From positions 268,522 to 332,521 of the forward strand of contig MNCI01027444.1 of NCBI GenBank assembly GCA_015680685.1: a DNA stretch of 64,000 nucleotides, in the 5' to 3' direction. Shown here piece by piece: positions 10,286 through 22,557 of this stretch. The notes under the pieces were generated by a model. It made no database searches, was not told the DNA's origin, and was given only the letters and a program-made list of their open reading frames with translations. The stretch's first letter is position 1, and every line of letters starts with the position of its first letter. This DNA is from Gnetum montanum (lineage: Eukaryota; Streptophyta; Gnetopsida; Gnetales; Gnetaceae). Position numbers and translations under genes: made by a program.

Positions 10286-13005
10286 ATGGCCCCAAAAAGA
10301 GGAGATTAAGTAGGACCTTCCCAAGAAGTAGCTAAACACCCAAGAGGAGGCAGAGGCCAGGAACCTCATGTAGAACATGTAAAGTAGGAGGCCCACTCAT
10401 TTAGTATTAATTAGAAAACCCCTATGATAGTGCAATCTAGGCACATAGAAGGTGGTGAAGTTAGAGCCCCAGAACTAGGACAACATCTTACGTTGTCCCT
10501 AGAATGTATCCAAGCCATGTGGAAGAAGTCCACCTTTGCTGTAATGATCGTGGAGCTCAATTTCATGTCTTTCACTAAGTTTGCTCCTAAACCAGTGAAG
10601 ACTCAACTTAAGGAATCTCCACTACATCCCATTCTATCAAAAAGTGGTGACTAGTATTTGGGTGAAACATACCATTTATGGCATGGTAAGGAGGAAGGCA
10701 CCATTGCCAATGTAGGTGGTGTTTCCATTGATTTTTCTACAAAGGCCATTGCAGAGGTCCTAAATCTTCCAAATGAAGGACTAAAGGTTGCTCATATGTC
10801 CACTTGCTTGGATGTAGATGCAAGAAAATTATGGTTGAAATGGGGTTATGACAAAAAGAATAAAGTTTATGGAGAATTATGGTTTAAATAGATTATCTAC
10901 TTATGTGGTGTAGGGTAGTGCAATTTTGATGGAAAAATTTAATGTGAATCTACCCCATTTATAGCTAATAGAAATATTAAGGTGATTTGAAGAAAGAAAG
11001 ACATGGAAGCTTGCCTTGCCTTTCCCTTGTCTCATTAGGAAGTTATGAAGATGTGTTGGAATCTTGGGCTATATGAATGATGTTCCTAGAAAAGCCAAAA
11101 ATTCTTCATATGCTAAACTGCTCAAACTACCAATGCCAAGGAAAGATGTTGGCAAGCAATTAGAGCAAGAGGAAGAATGAAGAGTTGGGCCCATTACACC
11201 TCAAATGATAAGACCCAACCATCAATAAAAAGTGGGGCCTAGCACACAACCCATAAGCCAGCAAGTTCAACAATCACTACTACCATAACAAGACTATCGA
11301 TCGTTCATCAATCACCTCCAAACAATCACTGAGACAGTCAGTTGGTGATGTCATGATGTCAAAAATCTATTTAAGGTCATTGATCATGTCTTGTAGCCTA
11401 CTATTTTAGCCAACCCTACAAGTGGACACATTTCATTGATTTCAAGAGAAGAGTCCCAGTGGTCTTAATAGATCTTTGGGAATGCTGCATCCTTCTAGGT
11501 TAGATTAGAAACTAGTGAATGTGCCATAGTTGTAGTCATGTAGCACTAGAATGTGGCAAGCATAGTAGAGGTGGTCATAGACCACATCAAAGAATCATTT
11601 AACATTCCTATTGTGCCATAGGTAGATTTCATAGGAGAATGTGATGCTCAAGTTTTGGTTGGTTTCTCAATGACTCTTGCAGAACATGAGGATGTTTTGC
11701 ATCACTTGCTATAAATAGAACAAGTTATGATGTCCTTATTTCACATTCCCCAAGATTTCATAGCAGCACAATCATACCTCATTTCCACCAAAGAAAAATT
11801 GGTCATGGCTAAAGTTAGGGCCGAGCACGCAGAATCAAAGTTGCAAAGACTACAAGAAAAGCTTGTCACCCTACAAGCTGAATGAAGGGATCCTTCCCAA
11901 TTTTTCATAGCTAATCAATTAGACATTTTTAGAACTAATTAACTAAATAAATTGTTGAAAAAAAATAAAAAGGTGGCAAGGAAAAAAGAACAAGCTGATT
12001 GGGATGCTTCAAATGCACAAGCTTAAACATACGCACATGCTAAAGCTCTCAAGGTCTTACAAGAGGAGAATAAACTACTTGTTGCTAAAAATATTCAATT
12101 GGAAATAGTTGAGAAATAGAAGAATGTTCTTGAAGAAAGTTTCCAATAGATGAAAGAATAATTAGTTTACATCAACCAAGACATAAATCGCTTGGCCAAG
12201 AAGAATAGAACCCTCTCCATGGAGGAGGTCTGCACCATCTGTCAAAGATAGAAATAGAGATAAGTGCGTGGAAAAATGAGGCCAAGAAGCATGAGAAGTT
12301 AAGAGAACACTTCCATGATCAAGTGGAAATGTACAAGAAAATCATCAAAAAAGAGATCTGTATGTCTAAGGCTCACATTAACTCTTTCAGTGCTCAACAC
12401 ACTAATTGGCGAGCCATACTAGATACTTATGTCTTTGTCCACCAAGAAAAACTAAAAATTTGGGACTTACAAATTCAATACTTAACATAGTACATGGAGT
12501 TGGAAAATCTATGATATGCCAACTTGGCCATGTTAATAGTAGGGCACTCAAGAACTGAGCTCAAGAAATAGGTAGCTGCCACTTATGCTAAGTATGAGAT
12601 AGAATTTTCCGAACATAAAAAAACATTGCAAAAATTAAAAGTTGCAAACTTTGAATTAGAAGTGATCAAAATAGGCTACCATAACCAAAAATATGTAGAA
12701 AAAAACTTGGCTTGATGGTTAACAGATTCCCAAGAATTACAAGATAAAGCCAGAGCCTATGATAAGGAATGATAGTAGTTTGCTGTAGGGTATGTCAAAC
12801 CAAACTAGATGTTCCACAACTACCATGTTCATGGGAGGTACCAATTCCATTGAATATTAGAACACTAGCACAAACTATGCATGATCCTCAAATAGAAGAA
12901 GAGAAACTACAGGCACTTCTCACCCATCAACAATATCAAAAGTTTGCAAGGCTAGACAAAGGGATAGCACCAATGGGGGAGCCACCACCTCTAGGAACCA
13001 CATGA
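10286..13005 (+). pseudogene. element 1 ORF2: plant-transposon-type domain plus coiled coil, broken
   Basis: The ORF starts MAPKRG and runs for about 905 codons, with many TAG and TGA stops and a few frame changes. The first half contains LGQHLTLSLECIQAMWKK, FAVMIVELNF and GVSIDFSTKAIAEVLNLP. With the element 2 copy (ISTYVARGCVVLMGKV, VLPFPCLI), this resembles the putative plant transposon protein domain found in plant retroelements. The second half (from about 11,800) is Lys/Glu/Leu/Ala-rich with coiled-coil spacing (LQEENKLLVAKNIQLEIV, AKKNRTLSMEEV). It ends EEEKLQALLTHQQYQKFA then GTT and stop. It occupies the place where pol would be. Its function is unknown. The domain name is from memory of the pattern. 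Confidence 0.65.
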
Positions 13006-13126
13006 GTTCCAACATTTTGCATTTTGTATTTTATCTTTTGTGTCCAAATTGTTGTGGTCCCATACTATGGCATGGTTAGTTAGTAGTAGTCAATAATCTC
13101 ATACCTTCATAATGTTTTATGAGAGG

Positions 13127-13937
13127 TGATGAGTGGCGAGGTAACCCTACACTCAACCATACAAATACGAGCATTTCATGCATGATCCAGTCAAACTTTG
13201 CAAATGAACTAGTTGTGATATCTAGACAATTATCCCTAGGTCACAATTTTTTGTCTTCCCATCTAGACTAGTGTTAACTTTGTCACGTATGGTTTAGTCC
13301 AGAGTGAGGTGTATGATGTGTTCCTATGCTAATGCTACTCCTGGGTATGATGATAAATAAGATTAACTAAGCTAAGAGAGAAAGCGTGAGAGAGAATCTA
13401 AGCTAGCCTAAGTGTGATGAGCATCCATTCCTTAATCATCCATACACATCTTGGACTTCATGCATGACTACCACTGGGATTACCACTCACAGATCCTAGG
13501 TACGCTACTAGGTTACCAAGTAGTCACACTTAAATGCTCGTAATCAAGTCATACTCATTCAATGTTTAACAGGAGTTTAGGATGAGAAGAGATTAAATAA
13601 GAAAGCAATAAATAAAAATTAAATGAATAATTAGTTAAACTAAGTAAATGCTACAATGATGAAGTAATCTCGATCTTTATTGTCGATCATGTGCATGTCC
13701 AAGTATGTCACACTCAAATAAGGATGTTGTACAATTACAATCACCATACTACGGGCATACACTGGGAGGAAAAGGATTGACAGGAAAAATAAAATAAAAT
13801 CAAAAGTACCTTTTAAACTAATGCCTATTGGAACTGTCTACCTCTTATTTATAGATGAGAAGATAGGCTATGATATCATGTACGCGATGTCATGGCTAGG
13901 CTACGATATCGTGCTTGATCAAAATGGTGATTCATCA
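13127..13937 (-). mobile_element. 3' LTR of element 2 (LTR B)
   Basis: The 811-bp LTR, TGATGA...TCATCA on the plus strand, is a reversed member of the LTR A family. The polypurine tract lies to its right (plus-strand TACCCCCATGACTG), so the element's internal region is 13,938-20,882. The 5 bases on its left (AGAGG, 13,122-13,126) match those right of the partner LTR (AGAGT, 21,697-21,701) at four of five positions. The partner LTR is 20,883-21,696. Confidence 0.85.
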
Positions 13938-14128
13938 TACCCCCATGACTGAATGAAAACTCATCCTCGATTTACAGTGAGAAAAAGCTCCATTAATTAC
14001 ACAGTGGATAGGCATGGGATTATTGAATGGTGAGAATGATTTTATGCCACAGTGTGGAATCAAAAAAAAATTGAGACACAACACAAAGAATGCGAAAGGA
14101 AATCCTACAACTATAAAATTGGTGGAAC

Positions 14129-16873
14129 TCATGTAGTTCCTAGTGGCAGTGACTCCTCCATAGGTGCTTCCCCTTATCTTGCATTCCAAGTCTTGGGACT
14201 TGATGGTGTTGAAGTATGGCCTGGAGTTTCTCCTCTTCGGTCCAGGGATCTTGAGCTGTCCATGCTAATGTTCCAATGTTTGATAGAGTCAGCACCTCCC
14301 ATGGGTAGGGTAGTTGCAGAAACATCTGATTTGCCTTGACATACCAAGTCACAAACACCCATCATTCCTCCTCATAGGCTCTGGCTTTATCTTTGTATTC
14401 TTGAAAATCTGCAAGCCATTGATCCAAATCCGTTGCAACACCTTTTTATCCTTGGTAGCTTGCTGTCACCACCTCAAGTTCAGAATTTGTGATCTCCAAG
14501 TTTTGCAATAACTTCTTGCATTCTACAAATTTTGTTTCATATTTGCTATAGGTGGTAGCTACCTGTTGTTTGAGCTCTATCCTCAAGAACCCTGCTATTA
14601 ACATGGAAAGGTTGGCATATCGTAGGTTTGACAACTCCATGTATTCTATTAGATCCTGAATTTGCAAGTCTTGGTTCTTAACTTCTGCCTGGTGGGCTAA
14701 GGCATATGTGTCAAATATGGTCCACCAATCAGTGTGTTGAGCACTGATAGCATTGATGTGGGCCTTGGCCATATGGATCTCCTTCTCATGGATCTATTTG
14801 TACATCCCCACCTGATCCCAAAAGTGCTCCTTTAGTTTTTCATGTTGTTTAGCCTCATTTTGCTAGGCACTTATTTCAATAGCTATCTTTTGATGGATGG
14901 CATGTACCTCCTCCATTGAGAGGGTTCGATTCTCCCTAGCTAAATGGCTCATGTCCTGGTTGACCCGGATGAATTTTTCTCACAACTGATGAAAGTTTTC
15001 TTTGAGAACATCCTTTAACTTCTCCATAGAGGTCAACCAAAGGTTGTCGGCAACAAGCTGCTTATTTTCCTCTTGTAAGGCCTTAAGTGCCTTAGTATGT
15101 GCATGAGTTTGCACTTGNATGGATAGCTTCAAAACTGAGCAACTAACCAAGCTACTAATAGAGAATAAAAGGTGGTTGAAGAAAAATAGAAGGCTATTTG
15201 GGATGCCTCTGCAGCACANACCACGAGTTTTTCTTGCAATTTCTACACCTCTGCTTCAGCATACTCAGCTCTCACCTCTATTAAGACCAACATCCACTTA
15301 GTGAAAATTATGTCTAATTGAATTGTTGTAACATCTTGAGGGATGTCAAATAGGGACGTCGTTACTTGTCCTATTTGTAGCAATCAATCAAGCGCATCCT
15401 CATGTTCCGTAGGAGTCATTAAGGTTCTAGAAAAAGCTTGAGCATCCCATGCTCCCATGAGATCTACCGATGGCACAATAGGTACATTGAATAATTCTTT
15501 AATGTGGTGTGCAACCACTTCTATGGCTCCTGCTACATCCTAGTGTTACGTGACCATCACTGTGGCCCCTTCACCAGTTTCTAATTGCACTTGGAAAGAT
15601 GCAGTGTTTCCCAAGATCTATTTTGACCAAGTACTTTCCCCTACTCTTATGTGGATGGACACCTCACCCCTTGCATGATCCAAAGAAATTGTGGGCTATA
15701 TGTAATTGTCAATGAGGTAGAAGAGATTTGCGTCATCACGACTTCCCCAACTAACCATCTCAGCGATGGCCTGAGATGGCTCATCAAAGGTCTATAGTCT
15801 TGTGGTGGCGGTGGTTGATCTTGGCCTATGCTAGGCCCTGCTTCCTATTGTTGGTTGGGACTCATACCTAGAAGTTGGCTAGGTCCTACAAGTTGAGTTC
15901 CAGTTGGTCTAGCTATCTGTTCTTTTTCTTATTCTGGCCTCAGCGTCTCACCAGTGATTTTTCTTATAGCTGGTGGCTTTAACAATTTAGCATATGAAGC
16001 ATTCTGGGCTTTTCAGAGGACATCATTAGTGTATCCTCTAATACTGACACATTGGCACAGCTACCTGATAAGGCAAGGAAAGGGTAACACCATCTTCCCT
16101 GTCTTCCATTCCTCGAACCACCTTAGGATCTCCATAAAGTATAGATGAGGCAAGTTAGCATTAACCTTTCCCATCAGCACTACACATCCTCTTGCCACAT
16201 ATGTTGAAATTCTTTTTAGGCTCTTTGTGGAGAAAAGGTCATAAGTTCCTATTTTAAAATAAATCCTTTCTTCCATTGTCAACTCTCAAAACGTCTTATC
16301 CTCCTTTCCATATGCCCTTTCCAACCAAACTCATCACATATCGGGGTCTAAATGGGTAGACAACTGAGCAACCTTGGGCCTTGTATTCGGAAGGTTTAAT
16401 ACTTCTGAAATGACCTACACAAAGAAATCAACTATCACACCAAAAATGTTAACAGTGGTGCCTTGTTCCTTGTTATGCCAGAATTGGTGCGTTTCCCCTA
16501 ACTACTAGGCATTGCTTTCAGAGAGGATAGGCCATAACGGGGACCCTGTGAGGTGGTCCCTAATAGCGTCAAGAGAAAACTCTACAAAAGATTCAAAGTT
16601 TAATTCCACAATCACTACAGTGAATGTGGACCTTTCGTGGACAGCCTGAACACAATCCTGGGACAACGTGAGATGTTGTCCATGTTCAGGCACTACAGCA
16701 GCTCCTCCTTCTACTTGCTCAGACTATATAGCAATAGGGCCTTCTTGATGAATGCTAAATGATTGTTCCTCCTACTCTGCATGTTGTCCATCAAGGACTT
16801 TTTCTTTGCCTCTCCTAGGTCGTTTGCTTCCACCTTGAGTAGGACCTTCCTGTTGTCCACGTTTCGGGGCCAT
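14129..16873 (-). pseudogene. element 2 ORF2: plant-transposon-type domain plus coiled coil, broken
   Basis: This is homologous to the ORF2 at 10,286-13,005. It starts MAPKRGQQEG at 16,873, directly after an ATTGTAG acceptor-like end. HGQHLTLSQDCVQAVHERST at about 16,690, ISTYVARGCVVLMGKV at about 16,200 and VLPFPCLI at about 16,080 mark the N-terminal domain. The C-terminal half is coiled coil (KYETKFVECKKLLQNLEITN at about 14,560). It ends with GTT and stop at 14,129. Two N bases (15,118 and 15,219) fall within it. Stops are scattered and short frameshifts occur, so it is not translatable as it stands, but the organisation of element 1 is fully preserved. Confidence 0.65.
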
Positions 16874-18889
16874 CTACAATCATAGGGGCCCAAGAGTTAG
16901 TAAGGTTATTTCCAAAGTTAATTTATACCTTACTGCTTTCCTTAATTAATTTATTTTATCTCCATGTGATGTTTCCTAAAAGATTATAGTAGTGAGTCCA
17001 TTTTACTTAGGCCGTTTCCAATTTTAGTTTCCCAGTGTACCTAAAGGGATGAAATTATTTTTGGCACAATTATTCTTAATGTTATAGCTAATTACCCTTG
17101 ATAATGTTCTTCGGATGATGATAAATTCCAAAAACGTTATGTGCTATTTGGCATGTGTCCCTCCCCCATGACTAAGTTGAACACTTTGGGTTCAAGTAGG
17201 TTCAGACGAAATTAAAATCAGAGTACCAGCAAGCGAAATATAGGTAGAAAACCAAGGGTCTCACAATCGCAAGTCATAGAGAAAAATTTTAAAAAATCCC
17301 CCACGTGAATTGTGGAAAATAATGTTAAGTGTTGTGGGGGGGTCATGTATATATAAGTTGATGGGATGCGATATCGCGTACGCAGTATCTCGGCTTTAGT
17401 GATACAGGGAACAATCAAAGATACCAAATTTTAAAAGATATTTTTATATTTCTTTGAAATTGATGTTGCAAACTTAGGACATTGGGATGTTGTTAAGAGG
17501 TTCTAGGGTAATTCAATTAGTTCGAAAGGCACAAATAATTATGATGGTGTGGAATTTATCAATAAGGACCTTGGATGGGAGAAAAAGGCTATGTGATGGT
17601 TTATAGGAATGTTGATTCGAAGGGATAGTAATAAGGGCAAGGAAATTATTGGCAATATGCTAAGGGTAATAGATGTTGTGTGTGAGTTGTGTCATGAGTG
17701 AAAATTACAAAAGATTACACAAGTGGGTCCTCCCCAAAGCAAGTTTCAACCTATAATGCCCTTGTGTAACAACACTTAAAAGTGTCCATGGGCACTAGAA
17801 GGGTTAAATGTAATCCACATTGATTCCAAAAAACACACACATGTAAATATCACTAGAATAAGACAAGAATTCTATGCTACAGGAGACACAAGTAACAATT
17901 ACATGAACAGCAAGATGGGACAAGGTATAAAAGGGATCGTAGAGATTGGGACATGAGGTAACCGACCCAGGGCATAATGAATCCTGTGTGAAAAGCATGA
18001 TTAACGTGTCATTAACTCATCATTACAAGATCAGGACCAAGTCCATTCCTCTAATTAGTGACACCGCATTGTTTCATCCCATGATAGGTGACTATGAGAG
18101 TACCAAAACAACAAGGCATACAATCACTTGGCATTTTATTCAAGGGAGGAGTGATTTTTTCTTTGTGGCACTTTTCTTTGTTTTGTTTTTTTTCTTTTTT
18201 CTTTTTCTTTTTTTTCTTTTTTTTTTATTACTAAATCCAAAGAAGCCACCAACCTTTAGGCATGGGTGCATGTCTTTCCAATGGGACCCCCTAGAACAAC
18301 AATGGATTTTTGAGTGCCCTTTTGATTACTCTTACTCCATTTTTCATTAGATGTACAAGGATCTTAGTACAACCATGTTGCATGATAACTCCCAAAAATG
18401 TCACCAAAGATAGTCCACAACTCCCCTTGATGTCACACCCTAATCATACTCTCTTAGTCCATCCTTCTTCATTCTAGGCACAATGAAAACAAAATAAATT
18501 TTAAGTTTTTAAGAACATCAAGAATATCACTGTACCCTCGAACCGAACCTCTTATTTGTAGAGTGGATGAGTGGGTGTAATGGGCTCACTATCCAAATAA
18601 TTAATCACTCAAGACTCAATAACATAGAACACACCTCAACCGATGAGCCACATGAGTGTTTTATTCATAGATTAGATTACTTATAAAAAGATAAAAAATA
18701 AAAAGAGAAAAAGGTAGAACAAGAAATTGAAAAATGAAAAACTAGAAAATAAAAAGTTGTAAAATTAAAGAAAATGAAAAATATTTATTAACCCTACTTG
18801 TTATTAAAATGGGAGATATCCCCCATAACTAAAAAATTGAGGATGGCAAGGATTAATAAATGAAAGATGAGGATCTTTGCATGTTGGAA
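16874..18889 (-). other. long spacer between ORF1 and ORF2 of element 2
   Basis: There is no gene. Compared with element 1 it carries an extra stretch of roughly 1.2 kb, between the GTGTGACATCAAGGGGAG block (about 18,430) and the segment near 17,140 that resumes similarity. It contains the internal promoter-like module and a strong pyrimidine tract at 18,165-18,230 (runs of T with single C). Similar pyrimidine-rich spacer sequence appears beside the LTR at 61,060. Confidence 0.5.
17345..17400 (-). promoter_or_regulatory. LTR-like promoter module inside element 2
   Basis: On the minus strand, GAGATACTGCGTACGCGATATCGC is followed about 15 bases later by CTTATATATAC, then by ACAACACTTAA. This is the order seen in the family's LTRs: palindromic GATATC cluster, TATA box, ACAACACTTAA. 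It lies about 475 bp upstream of the ORF2 start at 16,873 and well away from either LTR. It may be a captured LTR promoter remnant driving ORF2. No equivalent was found in element 1. Confidence 0.4.
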
Positions 18890-20740
18890 ATATTGGGACC
18901 CGGTCATACTTGGTTATAGTAAGCATAGTGGGGAAATTTATGAGATGTGGCTCCTAGATAAAGAGTTGACCCACTATGATATTTGGGACCATTAGATGGT
19001 ATGCAGGGATCAGGATGTTGCCCTCCATGGTTATATTCATTGGGTTGTTGGAGTGTTAATTAATGGCCCTGATGAAGTAACATGAGGTGTTGGGTTTGAG
19101 GATAAGGATGCATCACAATTTTGGACTTGTGCTAAGTTGGAGAATGCAATGGCCTTGGAATTGTATTGTCCCTTTCTAGGATCATTTCTAAAGAAGGGAC
19201 GCCTACGATATTGCTGAGGTCTCTCACTATTGTTGGTAATAGTAACATAAGTAACATTCGGGGGTTGTTGCTGTGGTGCAAACACCTTAGGAATAGTTGG
19301 TGGCGATGTAGAAGGAGGTAAAAAATGAGAATGTTAAAAATTAGGAGAAGTGTAAGGTGCACAAGGAGGTGGTTCTGTTGAGGACATGGGCTGATAGTAT
19401 TGAGGAGAATGGTAATGCGGTGACATAGAGTATGTTGACCCAGTTGGGAAAACAGGATATTGGACTAGATAAGCATTTGGATTCAGATGATATGAAGGGT
19501 GGCTTCCCCCACGAATGGGATTGTTGCCACTGTGATCGAACACAGTATCTCTGTACGAACTCTAGATGTAACGTGCTTCCCCAATGCTCATATAAATGTA
19601 AAAAGATTGGGCATTGGCCCTTGGGGTGATTGTATAGGCAAATGTTGCATTCATACGTATGATTGGCAGTTGAGCTCTTATGTTCTTCATCCCTTCTTTC
19701 CAATTGTCTAATGATATTTTGTCTTTTTTCTTGGGTTGTCAAAACTCTATCTCCAATAATATCGATATATTTTCCATACTTTTTATACGTCCATTCCAAC
19801 ATTTTATTGATCTTTGCCTCTACTTCCTCTAATGATTGTTGTATAAGAAAAGATGGATCTTTCCCCTTGTGATAGGTTGATTTCTCCTTTTTATGATCAT
19901 GGACCTTTGTTAAGTTGAGATTTGGTCCCGTTGATGTTTTTCAATACTCTCCCATCTAGCCATTTCTCCTTCCTCTTTTGCTACCTGCTTAATAAGCTCT
20001 TGTAATTAATGGGTTCATAGCTCATATAGTTGACCTTAGGCATACATCCCTAGGGTCTCTCTTTTTGCATCATGAAGCCCATCAATGATATGATACATTA
20101 GCCTTTCCTTGGAGAACTCATGGCCTAGACAGTTGTTTAACAGTGCATAATATCTTTCTAAGGCCATGTCCAAGGGTTCATGTTGTACTTGTTTCCACTC
20201 TTGGATTTGTTTTCTAAAGGCTAACACTCTTGCATAGGTTTGATATCTTTCGTTAAAAATTTCTACCATTGTTTACCAACATCATATTGAATTTGGTTTT
20301 AACAATCTATACCATATTTTTTCTCGGCCAACAAGTGCCATAGGAAAGAGCTTCAGTTTCTACCAACTGTTATCAATGTTGTTCCATGTACAAGCATCAT
20401 AGAAGCCTTGTAAATGTTGTTGCAGATCTAAGTCATAGCCTCCTGAGAAATTAGGGATGTTATTTAAATTGAGCCTGGGTAGACGGCTCTCTTTACGATG
20501 CCTTCAAGAGATTCAAAAAACCTCTTGTATTTGCATTAGGCTTGTAGTGGCCAATAGGGGTTCATCATCATCAAGTAGGTTATGCTTTCATGCGTTGGGA
20601 TGATGTTTTCTTCATTTATGTTTATAAGAAACCCCCACTTTAGGTTGTGTACTCCAATCTTCATTGTCATATAATTCGTTGCTTCTCTAATGAATTTCCT
20701 CACTAGGTGTTGAATTACCATAGTCTTGTAGAAGAGACAT
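18890..20740 (-). pseudogene. element 2 ORF1: gag-like protein, broken
   Basis: This is homologous to the ORF1 of element 1. It begins MSLLQDYGNSTPS at 20,740. The capsid-like core (MVEIFNERYQTYARVLAFRK, EPLDMALERYYALLNNC) ends near 20,040. A better preserved zinc-knuckle-like motif, CNICLYNHPKGQC (C-x2-C-x3-H-x4-C), lies at about 19,640. The Pro/Ser/Gln-rich tail (FAPQQQPPNVTYVTITNNSE) reaches about 18,890. Stops and frameshifts break it. The zinc-knuckle pattern supports a nucleic-acid-binding Gag role. As in element 1, no enzymatic domains follow. Confidence 0.7.
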
Positions 20741-20855
20741 GGTTGTGAAATTGTGTGTGAATTTATATGTGACCTTTTTATAATTATTTCTTTCTAAAAG
20801 ATATTTCATGAATTCCTATACAGCAACCTTGTATGATATAACTAATCTAGATAAC

Positions 20856-20882
20856 TAGCACCATCCTTGGCAATGGTGCCAA
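20856..20882 (-). promoter_or_regulatory. primer binding site of element 2
   Basis: Directly inside the LTR at 20,883, the minus strand reads TTGGCACCATTGCCAAGGA followed by TGGTGC. It is the same primer site as in element 1 and is close to the Athila/Tat consensus. It fixes 20,883-21,696 as the 5' LTR of a minus-strand element. Confidence 0.75.
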
Positions 20883-21696
20883 TGATGAGTGACGAGGTAC
20901 CCCCTACACTACACTCCACTATACGAATATGAGCATTTCACGCACGATCCGGTTGAACTCCACAAACGGACGAGTTGTGGTATCTAGATAGTTATCCTTA
21001 GGTCATAGTTCACTATCTTCCCATTTGGACAAGTGTTAACTTTTTCATTTATGGTTTAGTCCAAAGTAAGGTGTATGATGTGTTCCTATGCTAAAGCTAC
21101 TCCTGGGTGTGATGATAAATAAGATTAACTAAGCTAAGAGAGAAAGGATGAGAGAGAATCTAAGCTAGCCTAAGTGTGATGAGCATCCATTCCTCAATCA
21201 TCCGTACACATCTTGAACTTCGTGCACGACTACCACTGGGATTACCAAGCGCAGATCCTAGGTACACTACTAGGTTACCAAGTAGTCACACTTAAATGCT
21301 CGTAATCAAGTCATACTCATTCCGTGTTTACCAAGAGTTTAGGGTGAGAAGAGATTAACTAAGAAATTAGTAAATAATGATTAAATAAATAATTAATTAA
21401 ACTAAGTGAATGCTGCAATGATGAAGTAATCTCGATCTTTATTGTCGGTCATGTGCATGTGCAAGTACGTCACACTCGAATAACGATGCTATACAATTAC
21501 AATCACCACACTATAGGCATACACTGGAAGGAAAAGGGTTGGGAGGAAAAATAAAAACTAAAATCAAAACTAACTTTTAAACTAATGCCTATCAAAACTG
21601 TCTACCTCTTATTTATAAATGAGGAAATAGGCCGCGATATCACATATGCGATATCACATACATGATATCACGGTTGACTAAAATGGTAACTCATCA
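20883..21696 (-). mobile_element. 5' LTR of element 2 (LTR C)
   Basis: The 814-bp LTR, TGATGA...TCATCA on the plus strand, parallels LTR B across its length, sharing blocks such as AGAATCTAAGCTAGCCTAAG. GATATC palindromes at 21,633-21,672 lie next to a minus-strand TATAAATAA (plus-strand TTATTTATA near 21,608). To its right, the interrupted 3' end of element 1 resumes. Confidence 0.85.
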
Positions 21697-21755
21697 AGAG
21701 TCTTGTTTCTCATTGTATTAACTCAAGGATAATTTTTTATTTAGTCATGGTGGTA
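21697..21755 (+). mobile_element. resumed 3' end of element 1 with polypurine tract
   Basis: TCTCATTGTATTAACTCAAG continues the internal sequence left at 13,126, as shown by the uninterrupted parallel copy at 6,070-6,136. It ends ATGGTGGTA before LTR D. This proves that element 2 was inserted into element 1 rather than lying beside it. Confidence 0.75.
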
Positions 21756-22557
21756 TGATGAACCATGGTTTTCCAATCATTGATATTAGGTACACAATAT
21801 CATAGCTTGGATACAATATCATATATGGGATATCGTGATTCCTGTGTTAGCCTATAAATACATCACCTACGTGCATACTGAGGGATGATTATTAGAGAGT
21901 TAGAAATTATTTTCTTTTGGTAGTTTAGTTTTTAGTTTCTTTCATCCAAGCTAGTTATTCCTAGTACATGCCCACAGTGTGATGTTTGTAATTGTACAAC
22001 ACCTTTGTTCAAGTGTGACATACTTGGACACGTGCATGACCAGCAATAATGATCGTGATTACTTTCATCATTACAACATTCACTTAGATTAATTTCATTG
22101 TTTTAATTATTTAATTCCTTCTTTAGTTAATAGTTGATTTATTTTTATTTACTTTTCCTATCATTATAGCAAAATTTGTACACCTTAATCGTGAGTATTT
22201 AAGTTTGAATACTTGACATGCCCAACAATAATCCCACGAAGTCCAAGATGTGTACGAATGGTTAAGGATGAATACCATCACCGTAGGCTAATTTAGACTT
22301 TTCTTCAATTATTAGTTTAATCAATTTATCCTTTCTTTTATCAAGAGTAACATAATATTAGGACCACCTCATATGCCTCACTCTAGACTAAACCATACAT
22401 GACAAAGCTAATACTAGTCCAAGTGGGAAGACAACGAACTGTTATCAATGTATAACTATCTAGGTGCCACAACTAGTCCATCTGTGGAGTTCAACTAGAT
22501 CACACACACACACTCGTATTCGTATGGTTGAGCGTAAGGGTACCTTGCTACTCATCA
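21756..22557 (+). mobile_element. 3' LTR of element 1 (LTR D)
   Basis: The 802-bp LTR, TGATGAACC...CTCATCA, is in the same orientation as LTR A. It has the same palindrome-then-TATA order (TATA at about 21,852). Integrase-coding sequence of the outer element begins immediately at 22,558, so this boundary is the insertion site of element 1 in that integrase. Confidence 0.85.

Noticed and set aside
14052-14339. 95-codon plus-strand ORF over the end of element 2 ORF2
   Set aside because: Antisense shadow of ORF2, whose homologue in element 1 confirms the minus-strand reading.
18165-18350. Phe/Leu-rich ORF of 134 codons at 17,946-18,350
   Set aside because: The hydrophobic stretch is only the translation of a T-rich tract in the element 2 spacer.
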